A DNA stretch of 64,000 bases from an uncultured Alphaproteobacteria bacterium. Its GTDB lineage: Bacteria > Pseudomonadota > Alphaproteobacteria > Micavibrionales > Micavibrionaceae. The notes below the pieces were generated by a model that worked only from the letters and a program-made list of their open reading frames with translations, was not told the DNA's origin and searched no databases. The stretch's first letter is position 1; every line of letters begins with the position of its first letter. The position numbers and the translations under genes were made by a program. Positions 54,969 to 63,083 of this stretch are shown in pieces. The stretch covers positions 1 to 64,000 of the forward strand of contig CALHAR010000008.1 in assembly GCA_937931645.1 (NCBI GenBank), read 5' to 3'.

Positions 54969-55256
54969 TTATCTTTGGTTATCTGCGTCGTAACGTAGAT
55001 AAGGCATCATCGCCATGTAACGCGCACGTTTAATGGCTTGCGCTAACTTACGTTGTTTCTTTGGTGAAACATTTGTAATACGGCTTGGCACCATTTTCCC
55101 ACGTTCGGAAACATAACGGCTCAAAGTTTTAACATCTTTCCAGTCAATCTCTGGGGCATTTGCGCCAGAAAATGGGCAAGATTTACTACGACGGAAAAAT
55201 CCACCTTGTGGTTTAGAAGACGATCCTCTTCCACTGCTTTTATTATCGTATGCCAT
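54969..55256 (-). CDS. rpsR: 30S ribosomal protein S18
   Basis: A 95-residue S18 with the core [55 protein letters not shown] in the family pattern (conserved Cys at the start of the core and [14 protein letters not shown]). The first 26 residues form a basic Ser/Gly-rich tail. It starts at the last base of rpsF and lies 23 bp before rplI. Confidence 0.97.
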   Translation of the reverse strand: MAYDNKSSGRGSSSKPQGGFFRRSKSCPFSGANAPEIDWKDVKTLSRYVSERGKMVPSRITNVSPKKQRKLAQAIKRARYMAMMPYLRYDADNQR

Positions 55257-55630
55257 TATGCTGCATCCTTCTTTTTATAGGGTTTCTTTTCATCACCTGT
55301 ATCTTTAGATGATTTATCCATGATGATTGATGGGCCTGTTGACAGCTCATCTTGACGTGTTGTCATGTAACGCAGAATATCTTCGTTCAAACGCATCTGA
55401 CGCTCCATCTCATGGATTGCTGGTGCTTCTACATCACTTTCAATCAATACATAATGACCACGACGGTTCTTATTGATACGATAAGCAAGAGTACGTAGAC
55501 CCCAGTTTTCTGTTTTGTGAATTTTACCTTTGGCATCGGTGAGAATTTTCTCATAGCCACTGGTTAGGTCTTTAACTTGAGCTTCGCTCAAATCCTGCCG
55601 TGCGATAAACACGGTTTCATAATAAGGCAT
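55256..55630 (-). CDS. rpsF: 30S ribosomal protein S6
   Basis: A 124-residue S6 with [39 protein letters not shown] and [14 protein letters not shown]-type [15 protein letters not shown]. The Lys-rich end ([16 protein letters not shown]) is usual. It heads rpsF-rpsR-rplI; its promoter is at 55699-55727. Confidence 0.97.
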   Translation of the reverse strand: MPYYETVFIARQDLSEAQVKDLTSGYEKILTDAKGKIHKTENWGLRTLAYRINKNRRGHYVLIESDVEAPAIHEMERQMRLNEDILRYMTTRQDELSTGPSIIMDKSSKDTGDEKKPYKKKDAA

Positions 55631-55698
55631 ATTTTTCTCCTCATGGGTTAAGTGTTAGCGCATGTCGTAAGCCTTAGTGACAGGCGCGAGGTAGGGGT

Positions 55699-55727
55699 GT
55701 TATAGGCGGGGATAACGGGGAAATCAA
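55699..55727 (-). promoter_or_regulatory. Promoter of the rpsF operon
   Basis: On the minus strand TTGATT (55722-55727) and TATAAC (55699-55704) are separated by exactly 17 bp. The expected transcript starts near 55692, about 60 bp before the rpsF ATG. Confidence 0.6.
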
Positions 55728-55781
55728 GGAAAAAAGAGTAGGTTTTTAATTTATTTACGTCACATAAAGGGAATAAATTCC

Positions 55782-55810
55782 TTAACTTTCATTTGTTTTT
55801 CTGTTATATT
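55782..55810 (+). promoter_or_regulatory. Possible promoter of the fabG operon
   Basis: TTAACT (55782-55787), a 17-bp spacer and TATATT (55805-55810) form a reasonable sigma-70 promoter. It would give a leader of about 275 nt before fabG. Confidence 0.4.
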
Positions 55811-55816
55811 GTTCTT

Positions 55817-56091
55817 ACTGTCTGCGCTTACCCCGCAGCACGGCTTTGCGGGAGACATCGTAAAGCAGGATTTTCTATCTGTTTTTTTTAGATATATGAA
55901 GCAGGGTAGACCCCCTCCCCCTAATTTCCGGCGAACAAAATGAGTAACTCTAATTTGCTAGTCAAATCAATGGGTTACAAGGGCAAAAACTTGCGCTTTT
56001 CATTTGTTATTCTTCTCATTATGGTGGTGCCATCATTCGGCCTTCATGTTTAGATGAAAAGGCGTATTTAATATTAAAGGAGAAGTAAATT
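55817..56091 (+). other. Structured leader region upstream of fabG
   Basis: This is the 3' half of the 461-bp gap between rpsF and fabG. It holds a CCCGCA/TGCGGG hairpin near 55832-55852; a nested hairpin (GTAAC at 55944-55948 with GTTAC at 55974-55978, enclosing ATTTG/CAAAT); and a long-range 10-bp match, CGCTTTTCAT at 55994-56003 with ATGAAAAGGCG at 56054-56064 (one bulge). A 37-codon frame, 55940-56053, with a hydrophobic end (FVILLIMVVPSFGLHV), runs through it but has no ribosome-binding site. The fabG ribosome-binding site AAAGGAGAAG follows. Confidence 0.4.
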
Positions 56092-56841
56092 ATGTTTGAT
56101 TTAACAGGTAAAATGGCTCTGATAACGGGCGCGACAGGTGGTATTGGTGGCGAAATCGCAAAAGCCCTTCATGCGCAAGGGGCGGTTGTTGCTATTTCTG
56201 GTCGTAATAAAGAAAAGCTGGACGCGCTGGTGGCTGAGCTAAATAATTCTGGGGGATCAAACGTTCATGCGATTGTGGCGGACTTATCAAATGCTGATGG
56301 TATTGCCGCGCTGGTGAAAGACGCAGAGGCCGCGATGGGGCAAATTGATATCCTTGTTAATAATGCAGGTCTAACACGCGATAACCTTTCTATGCGTATG
56401 AAAGAGGAGGAATGGAACGAAGTTCTTGATGTGAATTTAACGGCGCCGTTTATGCTGGCTAAAACATGTCAGCGCGGCATGATGAAACGCCGCTTTGGCC
56501 GTGTCATTAATATCTCCTCTGTTGTTGGAACAACAGGTAACCCTGGTCAATGTAACTATGTGGCGTCAAAGGCCGGCATGATGGGCTGGACAAAAGCCAT
56601 GGGAATGGAAATCGCCTCACGCGGTATCACGGTTAATTGTGTGGCGCCGGGCTTTATTGCAACGGCAATGACCGAAGCGTTGGATGATGGCCAAAAAGAA
56701 AAAATCAATGGTACTATTCCAATGGGACGTATGGGCGCACCGACAGAAATCGCATCGGCTGTGGCTTATTTGGCTTCCGACGAAGCTGCCTATGTCACGG
56801 GGGCTACCATTCACGTTAATGGCGGCATGGCTATGATTTAA
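56092..56841 (+). CDS. fabG: 3-oxoacyl-[acyl-carrier-protein] reductase
   Basis: An NADPH-dependent short-chain reductase, the first reduction in fatty-acid elongation. The 249-residue protein has the cofactor motif LITGATGGIGGEIAKAL, NNAGLTRDNLSMRM, the catalytic Ser in VINISSVVGTTGNPGQCNYVASKAG with Tyr and Lys, and the C-terminal YVTGATIHVNGGMAM. The 5' gene usual in this cluster, fabD, is not there. Its stop overlaps the HAD gene by one base. Confidence 0.97.
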   Translation: MFDLTGKMALITGATGGIGGEIAKALHAQGAVVAISGRNKEKLDALVAELNNSGGSNVHAIVADLSNADGIAALVKDAEAAMGQIDILVNNAGLTRDNLSMRMKEEEWNEVLDVNLTAPFMLAKTCQRGMMKRRFGRVINISSVVGTTGNPGQCNYVASKAGMMGWTKAMGMEIASRGITVNCVAPGFIATAMTEALDDGQKEKINGTIPMGRMGAPTEIASAVAYLASDEAAYVTGATIHVNGGMAMI

Positions 56842-57512
56842 TGCAAAATTACGATCTCATTATCTTTGATTGTGATGGAACGCTTGTTGATAGTGAAACG
56901 TTAAACAATAATGTCACGTCAGATATTCTTCTGGGGTTGGGTTTAAAGGAGTATACGCGTGATGCTTGTTTAAACTTTTTTGAAGGCCGTAGCTGGAACG
57001 AAATGTTTGTGGAATTAAAAAACAAACATGGAGACGTTATCCCAGATAATATAGTAGACATGTATGTTGAACGTGTTAGGGCGGCAATCCCAGATAATGT
57101 AAAAATTATTGATGGTGCTTTAGACTTATTAATTGCTGTTTCTAAAATTTTTCCTATTTGCATTGCTTCGAATGGAGAATGTCAAAATGTTTTGACGGAA
57201 ATAAAAGCAACAGGGCTTGATCGGTTTTTTGACGAAAGTAAGATATTTACTAAGGTACAGGTTCAAAATCCAAAACCTGCACCAGATTTGTTTTTATATA
57301 CCGCAGAGAAAATGAAGGTTGATCCATCACGTTGTTTGGTTATTGAAGATAGCCCAACAGGGGTGCAAGGTGGGGTCGCGGCAGGAATGGATGTTTTTGG
57401 TTTTGTCGGTGCTTCTCATGATTCTGAAAATCAAAAAAATAAATTATTGGGTGCAGGGGCAAAACAAGTTTTTGATGATTTTATCCACATAGGGCAGGCG
57501 TTAAAACTTTGA
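56841..57512 (+). CDS. HAD-superfamily phosphatase (beta-phosphoglucomutase/YniC-like)
   Basis: A 223-residue HAD hydrolase with motif I DLIIFDCDGTLVDSETLNN (nucleophile and acid Asp), motif II in CIASNGE, a Lys in QNPKPAPDLFLYTAEKM and motif III CLVIEDSPTGVQGGVAAGMDVFGFVG. The cap is helical. The family acts on sugar phosphates or phosphoglycolate-like compounds; the substrate is not clear. It starts at the last base of fabG and lies before acpP, an unusual place in a fatty-acid cluster. Base composition is lower in G+C than fabG, suggesting a later arrival. Confidence 0.88.
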   Translation: MQNYDLIIFDCDGTLVDSETLNNNVTSDILLGLGLKEYTRDACLNFFEGRSWNEMFVELKNKHGDVIPDNIVDMYVERVRAAIPDNVKIIDGALDLLIAVSKIFPICIASNGECQNVLTEIKATGLDRFFDESKIFTKVQVQNPKPAPDLFLYTAEKMKVDPSRCLVIEDSPTGVQGGVAAGMDVFGFVGASHDSENQKNKLLGAGAKQVFDDFIHIGQALKL

Positions 57513-57646
57513 AAATATTATATAATTCACCGCATTACTGCTATAAACGCAAAAGCACTTGCAAATTGGTGGGGGCTTGGTAAAGTCCGCCCAGTTTTTA
57601 TGAAACAAAATAAATTAATAGTAACTAAAAAGGTAAGGGAAATCCC

Positions 57647-57883
57647 ATGAGCGATATTGCAGACCGCGTAAAGAAAATTGTTGTTGAGCACTTAGGTGTT
57701 GACGAAGGTAAAGTAAATGAAGGCGCAAGCTTCATTGATGATCTTGGTGCAGATTCACTGGATACGGTTGAGCTTGTCATGGCATTTGAAGAAGAATTTA
57801 AAGTTGAAATTCCTGACGATGCTGCTGAGAACATTCAGACAGTTGGTGATGCTGTTAACTTTATTAAAGAAAATGCTGCTTAA
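57647..57883 (+). CDS. acpP: Acyl carrier protein
   Basis: A 78-residue acidic protein carrying the growing acyl chain on a phosphopantetheine arm. The attachment motif is [26 protein letters not shown] lies 7 nt before the ATG, within a small GGGA/TCCC palindrome at the start site. fabF follows 49 bp downstream. Confidence 0.98.
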   Translation: MSDIADRVKKIVVEHLGVDEGKVNEGASFIDDLGADSLDTVELVMAFEEEFKVEIPDDAAENIQTVGDAVNFIKENAA

Positions 57884-57932
57884 TTATAAGCGGTATTTAC
57901 TTTCCTTCCTTCATTCGTAAGGAATATAAATA

Positions 57933-59204
57933 ATGAGAAGAGTTGTCGTTACAGGCATGGGTATGGTTTCACCTCTCGGTGTAGGGGTGGAGCATAACTG
58001 GAAATCTATTCTAGAAAGCAAAAGCGGCCTGGGTAAGATTGAGCATTTTGATGCGTCTGATCATGCCTCTAAAATTGCAGGAATGGTGCCTCGGACATCT
58101 GATGAAAATCCTACGAACGGCGACTTTAATGCGGATGTTTTTGTTCCACCAAAAGATCAACGCAAGATAGATCCTTTTATTATCTACGGTATGGCGGCGG
58201 CCGATGAAGCCATCGCGGATTCTGGCTGGATTCCTGAAACCGATGAGCAAAAAATGCGCACAGGCGTTCTTGTCGGTGCGGGTATTGGTGGGCTAACAAC
58301 CATGTATGACAGTGCTATAACGCTTCATGAGCGTGGCCCTCGACGTTTATCACCATTTTGTATCCCTGCAATGCTCATTAATTTGGCCTCGGGTCATATT
58401 TCTATCAAGCATGGATTTAAAGGCCCTAACCATTCGGTTGTGACGGCTTGCTCAACGGGCGCACATGCTATCGGAGATTCGGCGCGTCTTATCATGTTGG
58501 GTGATGCCGATGTGATGATTGCTGGCGGTGCGGAAGCCGCTGTGACACCTCTCGGTGTTGGCGGTTTTGCGGCGGCGCGGGCGTTGTCTACACAATATAA
58601 TGATGATCCAATGGCGGCGTCTCGTCCGTTTGATGAAGGCCGTGACGGTTTTGTTATTGCCGAAGGGGCGGGCGTTGTTGTTTTAGAAGAATATGAACAT
58701 GCCAAAGCGCGTGGTGCAAAAATTTATGCCGAAGTTGTTGGTTATGGTCTTTCTGGTGATGCCCACCATATTACAACCCCTGCTGCAGATGGCGATGGTG
58801 GTTTCCGTGCGATGCAGGCGGCGTTAAACCGCGCTGGGATTAATCCAGAAGATGTTGATTACATCAATGCGCATGGAACATCGACCCCTGTGGGTGATGG
58901 TATTGAATGTACGGCGGTGAAACGCTTGTTTGCGCCGGCGCTGGATAAAATTTCCATGTCATCAACCAAGTCTTCTATCGGTCATTTATTAGGTGCGGCA
59001 GGCGCAGTCGAGGCAATTTATTCTATTAAAGCTATCGAAACCAATATGGCACCACCAACGTTAAACTTGGAAAATGTGTCTGAGTCTTGTCAGGGGATTG
59101 ATCTGGTACCAAAAGTGGCCAAAGAAAAGACAATCACCACTGTGCTATCAAACTCATTTGGTTTTGGTGGAACAAACGCATCTTTGGTGTTACGTGAAGT
59201 TTAG
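57933..59204 (+). CDS. fabF: 3-oxoacyl-[acyl-carrier-protein] synthase II
   Basis: The chain-elongating condensing enzyme, 423 residues. MRRVVVTGMGMVSPLGVGVEHNW opens it; the active-site Cys is in SVVTACSTGAHAIGDSARLI, the two His in NAHGTSTPVGD and KSSIGHLLGAAGAVEAIYSI, and the glycine-rich end is NSFGFGGTNASLVL. It follows acpP and precedes mltG; only 22 bp separate it from mltG. Confidence 0.98.
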   Translation: MRRVVVTGMGMVSPLGVGVEHNWKSILESKSGLGKIEHFDASDHASKIAGMVPRTSDENPTNGDFNADVFVPPKDQRKIDPFIIYGMAAADEAIADSGWIPETDEQKMRTGVLVGAGIGGLTTMYDSAITLHERGPRRLSPFCIPAMLINLASGHISIKHGFKGPNHSVVTACSTGAHAIGDSARLIMLGDADVMIAGGAEAAVTPLGVGGFAAARALSTQYNDDPMAASRPFDEGRDGFVIAEGAGVVVLEEYEHAKARGAKIYAEVVGYGLSGDAHHITTPAADGDGGFRAMQAALNRAGINPEDVDYINAHGTSTPVGDGIECTAVKRLFAPALDKISMSSTKSSIGHLLGAAGAVEAIYSIKAIETNMAPPTLNLENVSESCQGIDLVPKVAKEKTITTVLSNSFGFGGTNASLVLREV

Positions 59205-59205
59205 T

Positions 59206-59226
59206 TTGGGGGTATAATCCCCAATA
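59206..59226 (+). promoter_or_regulatory. Hairpin over the mltG translation start region
   Basis: TTGGGG (59206-59211) can pair with CCCCAA (59219-59224) around TATAAT-type bases, 2 nt before the mltG ATG. There is no ordinary ribosome-binding site and no T-tract afterwards, so it is not a terminator. It could tune translation of mltG relative to fabF. Confidence 0.4.
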
Positions 59227-60204
59227 ATGAAAAACTTACTCCTCTCTTTTATTTCTTTTATTCTTATCGGTGTTGCCGCGCTTGTTGTGTGGTCGTTGAA
59301 TGATTATTTAAACGCAGGGTCGTTATCTGAAACAAAATATATTTTGATTGAACGCGGTACGGGCGTTGGTGGTATTGCGCAAAAGTTAAAAGACGAAAAT
59401 GTTATTTCTAATGATTTAATTTTTAAAATTGCCTCTAGATTTTCAAAAAGCCTTAAGGCAGGTGAGTATGAGTTTCCCGCTCATATCCCAATGATAGAGG
59501 TAATGAAAAAACTGTCAGATGGTGAGGTTTTTGGTCGTAAAATCACTATCCCAGAAGGCTTAACCAGCTTTCAAATTGTGAAAATTTTAAATAAACGCGA
59601 CGATTTAAGCGGGGAGATTGCCGTTGTTCCTAAAGAAGGCTCATTATTGCCTGACACATATTTATTTTCAAAAAATGAAACGCGTAGTCAAAAAATAGAA
59701 CAAATGCAAAGTGCTATGACCAAGGTGATTGATGAGCTTTGGGAAAAGCGAGCAAAAAATTTACCGATTAAAACAAAACAAGAGGCGATTATTCTGGCCT
59801 CTATTGTTGAAAAAGAAACAGGTGTCGGGGCCGAGCGCGCGCGTATTGCAGGTGTGTTCATCAACCGTTTGAATAAAGGCATCGCACTGCAAACAGACCC
59901 CACGGTTATTTATGCGCTGACAAAAGGTGAAATGAAAGATGAAGGCAAGGGGCCTTTGGGGCGGCGTTTATTGCGTAAAGATTTGCAAGTGAACTCGCCG
60001 TATAATACCTATAAAAATACTGGCCTACCACCAGGGCCAATTTGTAATCCAGGGCGCGCCGCCATTGCGGCCACACTCAACCCAGAAAAGAATGATTACA
60101 TCTTTTTTGTTGCCGATGGCACAGGCGGCCACGCCTTTGGCAAAACCTTGGCAGAACATAACGCCAATGTCGCCAAATGGCGTAAAATCAGAAGTCAGCA
60201 ATAA
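59227..60204 (+). CDS. mltG: Endolytic murein transglycosylase MltG
   Basis: An inner-membrane lytic transglycosylase that ends glycan strand growth. It has one N-terminal membrane helix (LLLSFISFILIGVAALVVWSL), a LysM-like region (GTGVGGIAQKLKDENVISN) and the YceG domain. The domain contains the IPEGLTSFQIVKIL segment, the catalytic Glu in ASIVEKETGVGAERARIAGVFINRL, QTDPTVIYAL and NTYKNTGLPPGPICNPG. The C-terminal YIFFVADGTGGHAFGKTLAEHN is intact. The acpP-fabF-mltG order is common. Confidence 0.96.
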   Translation: MKNLLLSFISFILIGVAALVVWSLNDYLNAGSLSETKYILIERGTGVGGIAQKLKDENVISNDLIFKIASRFSKSLKAGEYEFPAHIPMIEVMKKLSDGEVFGRKITIPEGLTSFQIVKILNKRDDLSGEIAVVPKEGSLLPDTYLFSKNETRSQKIEQMQSAMTKVIDELWEKRAKNLPIKTKQEAIILASIVEKETGVGAERARIAGVFINRLNKGIALQTDPTVIYALTKGEMKDEGKGPLGRRLLRKDLQVNSPYNTYKNTGLPPGPICNPGRAAIAATLNPEKNDYIFFVADGTGGHAFGKTLAEHNANVAKWRKIRSQQ

Positions 60205-60214
60205 CTGAGAAAAA

Positions 60215-60289
60215 TGGAGCGGGTGAAGAGATTCGAACTCTCGGCTTTAACCTTGGCAAGGTTACGCTCTACCCCTGAGCTACACCCGC
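60215..60289 (-). tRNA. tRNA-Gly (anticodon GCC), CCA encoded
   Basis: On the minus strand the 5' end is GCGGGTG (60283-60289) pairing with CACCCGC at 60219-60225. The D-arm is TAGCTCAGGGGTAGAGC, the anticodon loop CTTGCCAAG and the T-loop GAGTTCGAATCTC. The discriminator base is U, followed by an encoded CCA (60215-60217). All arms fold. It lies between mltG and the 60378 gene, and reads towards mltG. Confidence 0.97.
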
Positions 60290-60377
60290 TCAATAACGAT
60301 CAAATCGTTTTGGTAGAAGAATGATTTATAGAGTTTTTGATTAATAAATCAAGCCAAAATAACATATATTTATTAAA

Positions 60378-60656
60378 TTAAACGCCGACCTGTACCAGAG
60401 GGCATTGATATTTGTTTGGCTCTTCCCCTCCATCCTGCGTTGCAACAATAATAATATCGGGGCTGCCCTTGATAATGTCGGAGACCTCGTCGCTGACTTC
60501 AAGGGGCATAAGGATATCTTCTTCGGCCTCGTCTTCGAAGGCGAGGGTAAATATTTTTTGTTCACGGTAATACTCAACATGCCTTATTTTTGAAGGCAGA
60601 GGCTGATTAGAGGCTATGATTAAACGCCCATCATCTGTTTGTCCAAGTTTTATCAT
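60378..60656 (-). CDS. Small protein of unknown function, coupled to the gene before it
   Basis: Not recognised. A 92-residue soluble protein with MIKLGQTDDGRLIIASNQPL, an acidic middle (FEDEAEEDILMPLEVSDEVSD) and a hydrophobic strand DIIIVATQDG. No signal peptide. AAAGG lies 9 nt before the ATG, and the ATG overlaps the stop of a 55-residue frame as ATGA, so the two are translated together. Confidence 0.72.
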   Translation of the reverse strand: MIKLGQTDDGRLIIASNQPLPSKIRHVEYYREQKIFTLAFEDEAEEDILMPLEVSDEVSDIIKGSPDIIIVATQDGGEEPNKYQCPLVQVGV

Positions 60657-60820
60657 CTATTCATACCTTTCATATTCAAGGCAGGAGTAACGCTACGGGT
60701 GTTGGCGGTATGGTTCATATCGGGCGCCCCAGTTATGCCAGATAACGACAAGCCTGCGGGTGGGCTGGGGTCTAAAACAGCCAATTCCTGTACAGCGTCA
60801 ATATCTAAGTCAGTTTCCAT
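60653..60820 (-). CDS. Small protein (55 aa) coupled to the 60378 gene
   Basis: An ATG at 60820 opens a frame of 55 codons, beginning METDLDIDAVQELAVLDPSP and ending LNMKGMNR, stopped by a TGA that overlaps the next ATG by 4 bp. It has an acidic head, a Pro/Gly/Ser middle and no hydrophobic helix. The ribosome-binding site is weak (GAGAAAATAAAG). The overlap and the absence of other sense in this stretch argue for a real gene, function unknown. Confidence 0.55.
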   Translation of the reverse strand: METDLDIDAVQELAVLDPSPPAGLSLSGITGAPDMNHTANTRSVTPALNMKGMNR

Positions 60821-60912
60821 ACTTTATTTTCTCATATAGGTGACGCTGGACGCAAATTTCGTTTGAAACGCGCCTTAATTGGCTATAACCTACTGACATT
60901 ATTATAAAAAAG

Positions 60913-61473
60913 ATGGGCATGACTATGCAGATGAATGATGTGACCAGTTCTGATATTGAGGATATGCCGACATCTCCAGAAAATCTACTTAACATACTGA
61001 AATCATTAAATATTCCGTATGAGTTACACCATCATGAGGCCGTATTTACGGTGGCCGAGAGCCAGAAAATTGATGCTGATATTCAAGGCACGCCTTGCCG
61101 CAATCTGTTTTTAAGGGATAGAAAGAAGAAAAACTTTCTTGTTGTCCTACAAAATGCGACAGAAATCGATATGAAGCGATTACCTGCCTTAATTGATTCG
61201 GCGGGACTGTCTTTCGGATCACCTGCGCGCCTATGGCAGTATTTGGGGGTGCGCCCAGGCTCTGTTTGTCCTTTTGCTATCGTTAATGATACCGATAATC
61301 AAGTACAGATATTGTTAGATAAAAGCATGATGGAAACCGATATTGTTAATTTTCATCCGCTCTTAAATACGATGACGGTTTCTTTAAAGCCTAGCGATCT
61401 CATAAAATTTATTGAAAGCACAGGGCATAAAGCGCATATTGTGGATCTATCCGAGGCAAAACCTGAATGTTGA
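60913..61473 (+). CDS. YbaK/ProX-type aminoacyl-tRNA deacylase
   Basis: A 186-residue single-domain editing enzyme that hydrolyses mischarged tRNA (Ala-tRNA-Pro in the ProX group). Key parts are IPYELHHHEAVFTVAES, GTPCRNLFLRDRKKKNFLVVLQ (Lys of the catalytic strand), GLSFGSPARLWQYLGVRPGSVCPFAIVND, and HPLLNTMTVSLKPSDLIKFIE. The protein is slightly extended at its N-terminus; ATG 60913 is taken, with alternatives at 60922 and 60928. It is divergent from the small-gene pair. Confidence 0.9.
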   Translation: MGMTMQMNDVTSSDIEDMPTSPENLLNILKSLNIPYELHHHEAVFTVAESQKIDADIQGTPCRNLFLRDRKKKNFLVVLQNATEIDMKRLPALIDSAGLSFGSPARLWQYLGVRPGSVCPFAIVNDTDNQVQILLDKSMMETDIVNFHPLLNTMTVSLKPSDLIKFIESTGHKAHIVDLSEAKPEC

Positions 61474-61537
61474 GCAAGAAAAGGGAGCCGTAGCACGTTT
61501 ATGTGCCTAAGGCTTATATGAAGAGGCTGATATAAAT

Positions 61538-61732
61538 ATGACACAAGAGATTGATGCAAAATTATTAGAAATTTTGGTGTGCCCCGTGACAAAAGTACCA
61601 CTTCGTTATGATGCGGATAAACAAGAATTATTATCTGACCAAGCTGGGCTTGCATATCCTATCCGTGATGGTATTCCAGTGATGCTGACTGATGAAGCCC
61701 GCCAGATGGATGATAATGAAATTCAAAAATAA
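61538..61732 (+). CDS. Trm112-family small protein
   Basis: A 64-residue zinc-ribbon-like protein with [21 protein letters not shown] and [21 protein letters not shown]. The family activates methyltransferases in eukaryotes; bacterial members, often next to kdsB or similar, have no settled role. Here only one of the expected Cys (in VCP) is present, so metal binding is doubtful. It stands between the deacylase and the opposite-strand glycosylase, with 3 bp to the latter. Confidence 0.85.
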   Translation: MTQEIDAKLLEILVCPVTKVPLRYDADKQELLSDQAGLAYPIRDGIPVMLTDEARQMDDNEIQK

Positions 61733-61735
61733 AAC

Positions 61736-62380
61736 TTAAAGCTTGTTTTTCGCTAATTCGAAAATCTCATGAAACATGGGTTCTGTTAGGCGTTTGGTTG
61801 ATGTGTTGTATTTTGAGCAATGGTAACTATCGATTAAAGTAACATCATCATTTAATTCATGCGCGGCCTTATGTGCAAATTTAAAAGCAGATAACTTATG
61901 ACCATGTGCTTTTAAAACGGCGTTATGAGAGACAAGGCCAAGTGAGACAATCAGTTTGAGATTGGGCATCGTGGCAATTTTGTTTTTTAGAAATTCTAAG
62001 CACGTATTTATTTCTGACCCTAAGGGTTTGTTTTCTGGTGGTACACAACGAACGGCGTTGGTGATCTGGCAATTAACGAGCTTTAGCCCATCATCAGGTC
62101 GCGCTTTAAATTCACCCGTTGCAAAGCCATATTTAATTAGGGTGCTGTAAAGTAGTTCTCCTGCAAAGTCACCTGTGAAGGGGCGGCCGCTGAAATTTGC
62201 GCCTTTTAGGCCAGGGGCTAAACCGACAATAAGCAGTTCAGCATCTTTTGATCCAAAAGACGGGACGGGGGCATTGAACTTATCAGGGAATTTAACCCTA
62301 TTATTTGCCCTAAACTCAGCCAAACGGGGGCATAGCTGGCAGGTATTATCAGGGCTTATGGGGTTTTGGCTTTTATTCAT
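61736..62380 (-). CDS. Family 5 (UDGb-type) uracil-DNA glycosylase
   Basis: It removes uracil or hypoxanthine from DNA. The 214-residue protein has an N-terminal Cys pair (CQLCPRLAEFR) and two further Cys (NAVRCVPPENKP, NTCLEFL), as in the iron-sulfur enzymes. Motif 1 is LIVGLAPGLKGANFSGRPFTGDFAG and motif 2 SYHCSKYNTSTKRLT, the family 5 pattern, although the usual Pro of SYHPS is Cys here. It converges on the Trm112-like gene. Confidence 0.88.
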   Translation of the reverse strand: MNKSQNPISPDNTCQLCPRLAEFRANNRVKFPDKFNAPVPSFGSKDAELLIVGLAPGLKGANFSGRPFTGDFAGELLYSTLIKYGFATGEFKARPDDGLKLVNCQITNAVRCVPPENKPLGSEINTCLEFLKNKIATMPNLKLIVSLGLVSHNAVLKAHGHKLSAFKFAHKAAHELNDDVTLIDSYHCSKYNTSTKRLTEPMFHEIFELAKNKL

Positions 62381-62508
62381 AGGCTAAATTGCCATTAAAA
62401 ACACGAAAAAGGAAGCTTTCAGCCAATAGTTTTTCTTGCAGTTTTTAACCCAATGTCTTATAAACGGCGCTTATTGACATGACTTCATAAAAAATAAGGC
62501 GAAAAATA

Positions 62509-62913
62509 ATGGCACGCGTAACCGTAGAAGATTGCATTGATAAAGTTTTAAACCGTTTTGAGCTTGTGATGGTTTCGTCTCAACGCGCTCGTAAAATTGG
62601 GTCTGGTGCGCCGATGACGATTGATCGCGATAATGATAAAAACCCTGTTGTAGCGCTGCGCGAGATTGCAGAAGAAACAGTAGATGTAGATGAGTTAAAA
62701 GAAGATCTTATCCGTAATAATCAACGTGTGATTGCCATTGATGATGATGGTGAAGACGTGATTGATATGATGGAAGGTGAAGCAGAGTGGAGTGCCATGA
62801 ATGATGCTGATGGTACTGCCGCAGAACCTGCTGCTGCAACTGATTCAGAAGAAGAGCAGTCAAGCTTAGCGGATTTAGCGGGTGGTACGCCTGAAGAAAC
62901 GCCAGCAAGCTAA
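62509..62913 (+). CDS. rpoZ: DNA-directed RNA polymerase omega subunit
   Basis: The small assembly subunit of RNA polymerase, 134 residues. [35 protein letters not shown] is the family start, and [24 protein letters not shown] the core. The tail from about 85 is acidic and Ala/Glu/Ser-rich. It lies before the rel/spo gene, the usual bacterial neighbour, with a terminator between. Confidence 0.96.
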   Translation: MARVTVEDCIDKVLNRFELVMVSSQRARKIGSGAPMTIDRDNDKNPVVALREIAEETVDVDELKEDLIRNNQRVIAIDDDGEDVIDMMEGEAEWSAMNDADGTAAEPAAATDSEEEQSSLADLAGGTPEETPAS

Positions 62914-62939
62914 ATCTATTTTTACATCTTAAAGAAAAT

Positions 62940-62963
62940 GGCCGGTTTATCCGGCCTTTTTTT
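62940..62963 (+). terminator. Terminator after rpoZ
   Basis: GGCCGG (62940-62945) and CCGGCC (62951-62956) form a perfect 6-bp GC stem with a TTTAT loop, followed by seven T. It is 27 bp after the rpoZ stop. Confidence 0.9.
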
Positions 62964-63083
62964 GGTGTTTTGATTACGCTTTTTATGATTGGCTGCCCTG
63001 CTTTCAAATTGGCTTTACCCTTTAATCATGTTAGTTTGGTTATATTATAATTTACTCGTATTAAATATTGAGGATACTTACTT

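Noticed and set aside
55940-56053. 37-residue hydrophobic protein before fabG as a firm gene
   Set aside because: No ribosome-binding site, and the frame overlaps hairpins that better explain the conservation to be tested. Kept only as part of the leader finding.
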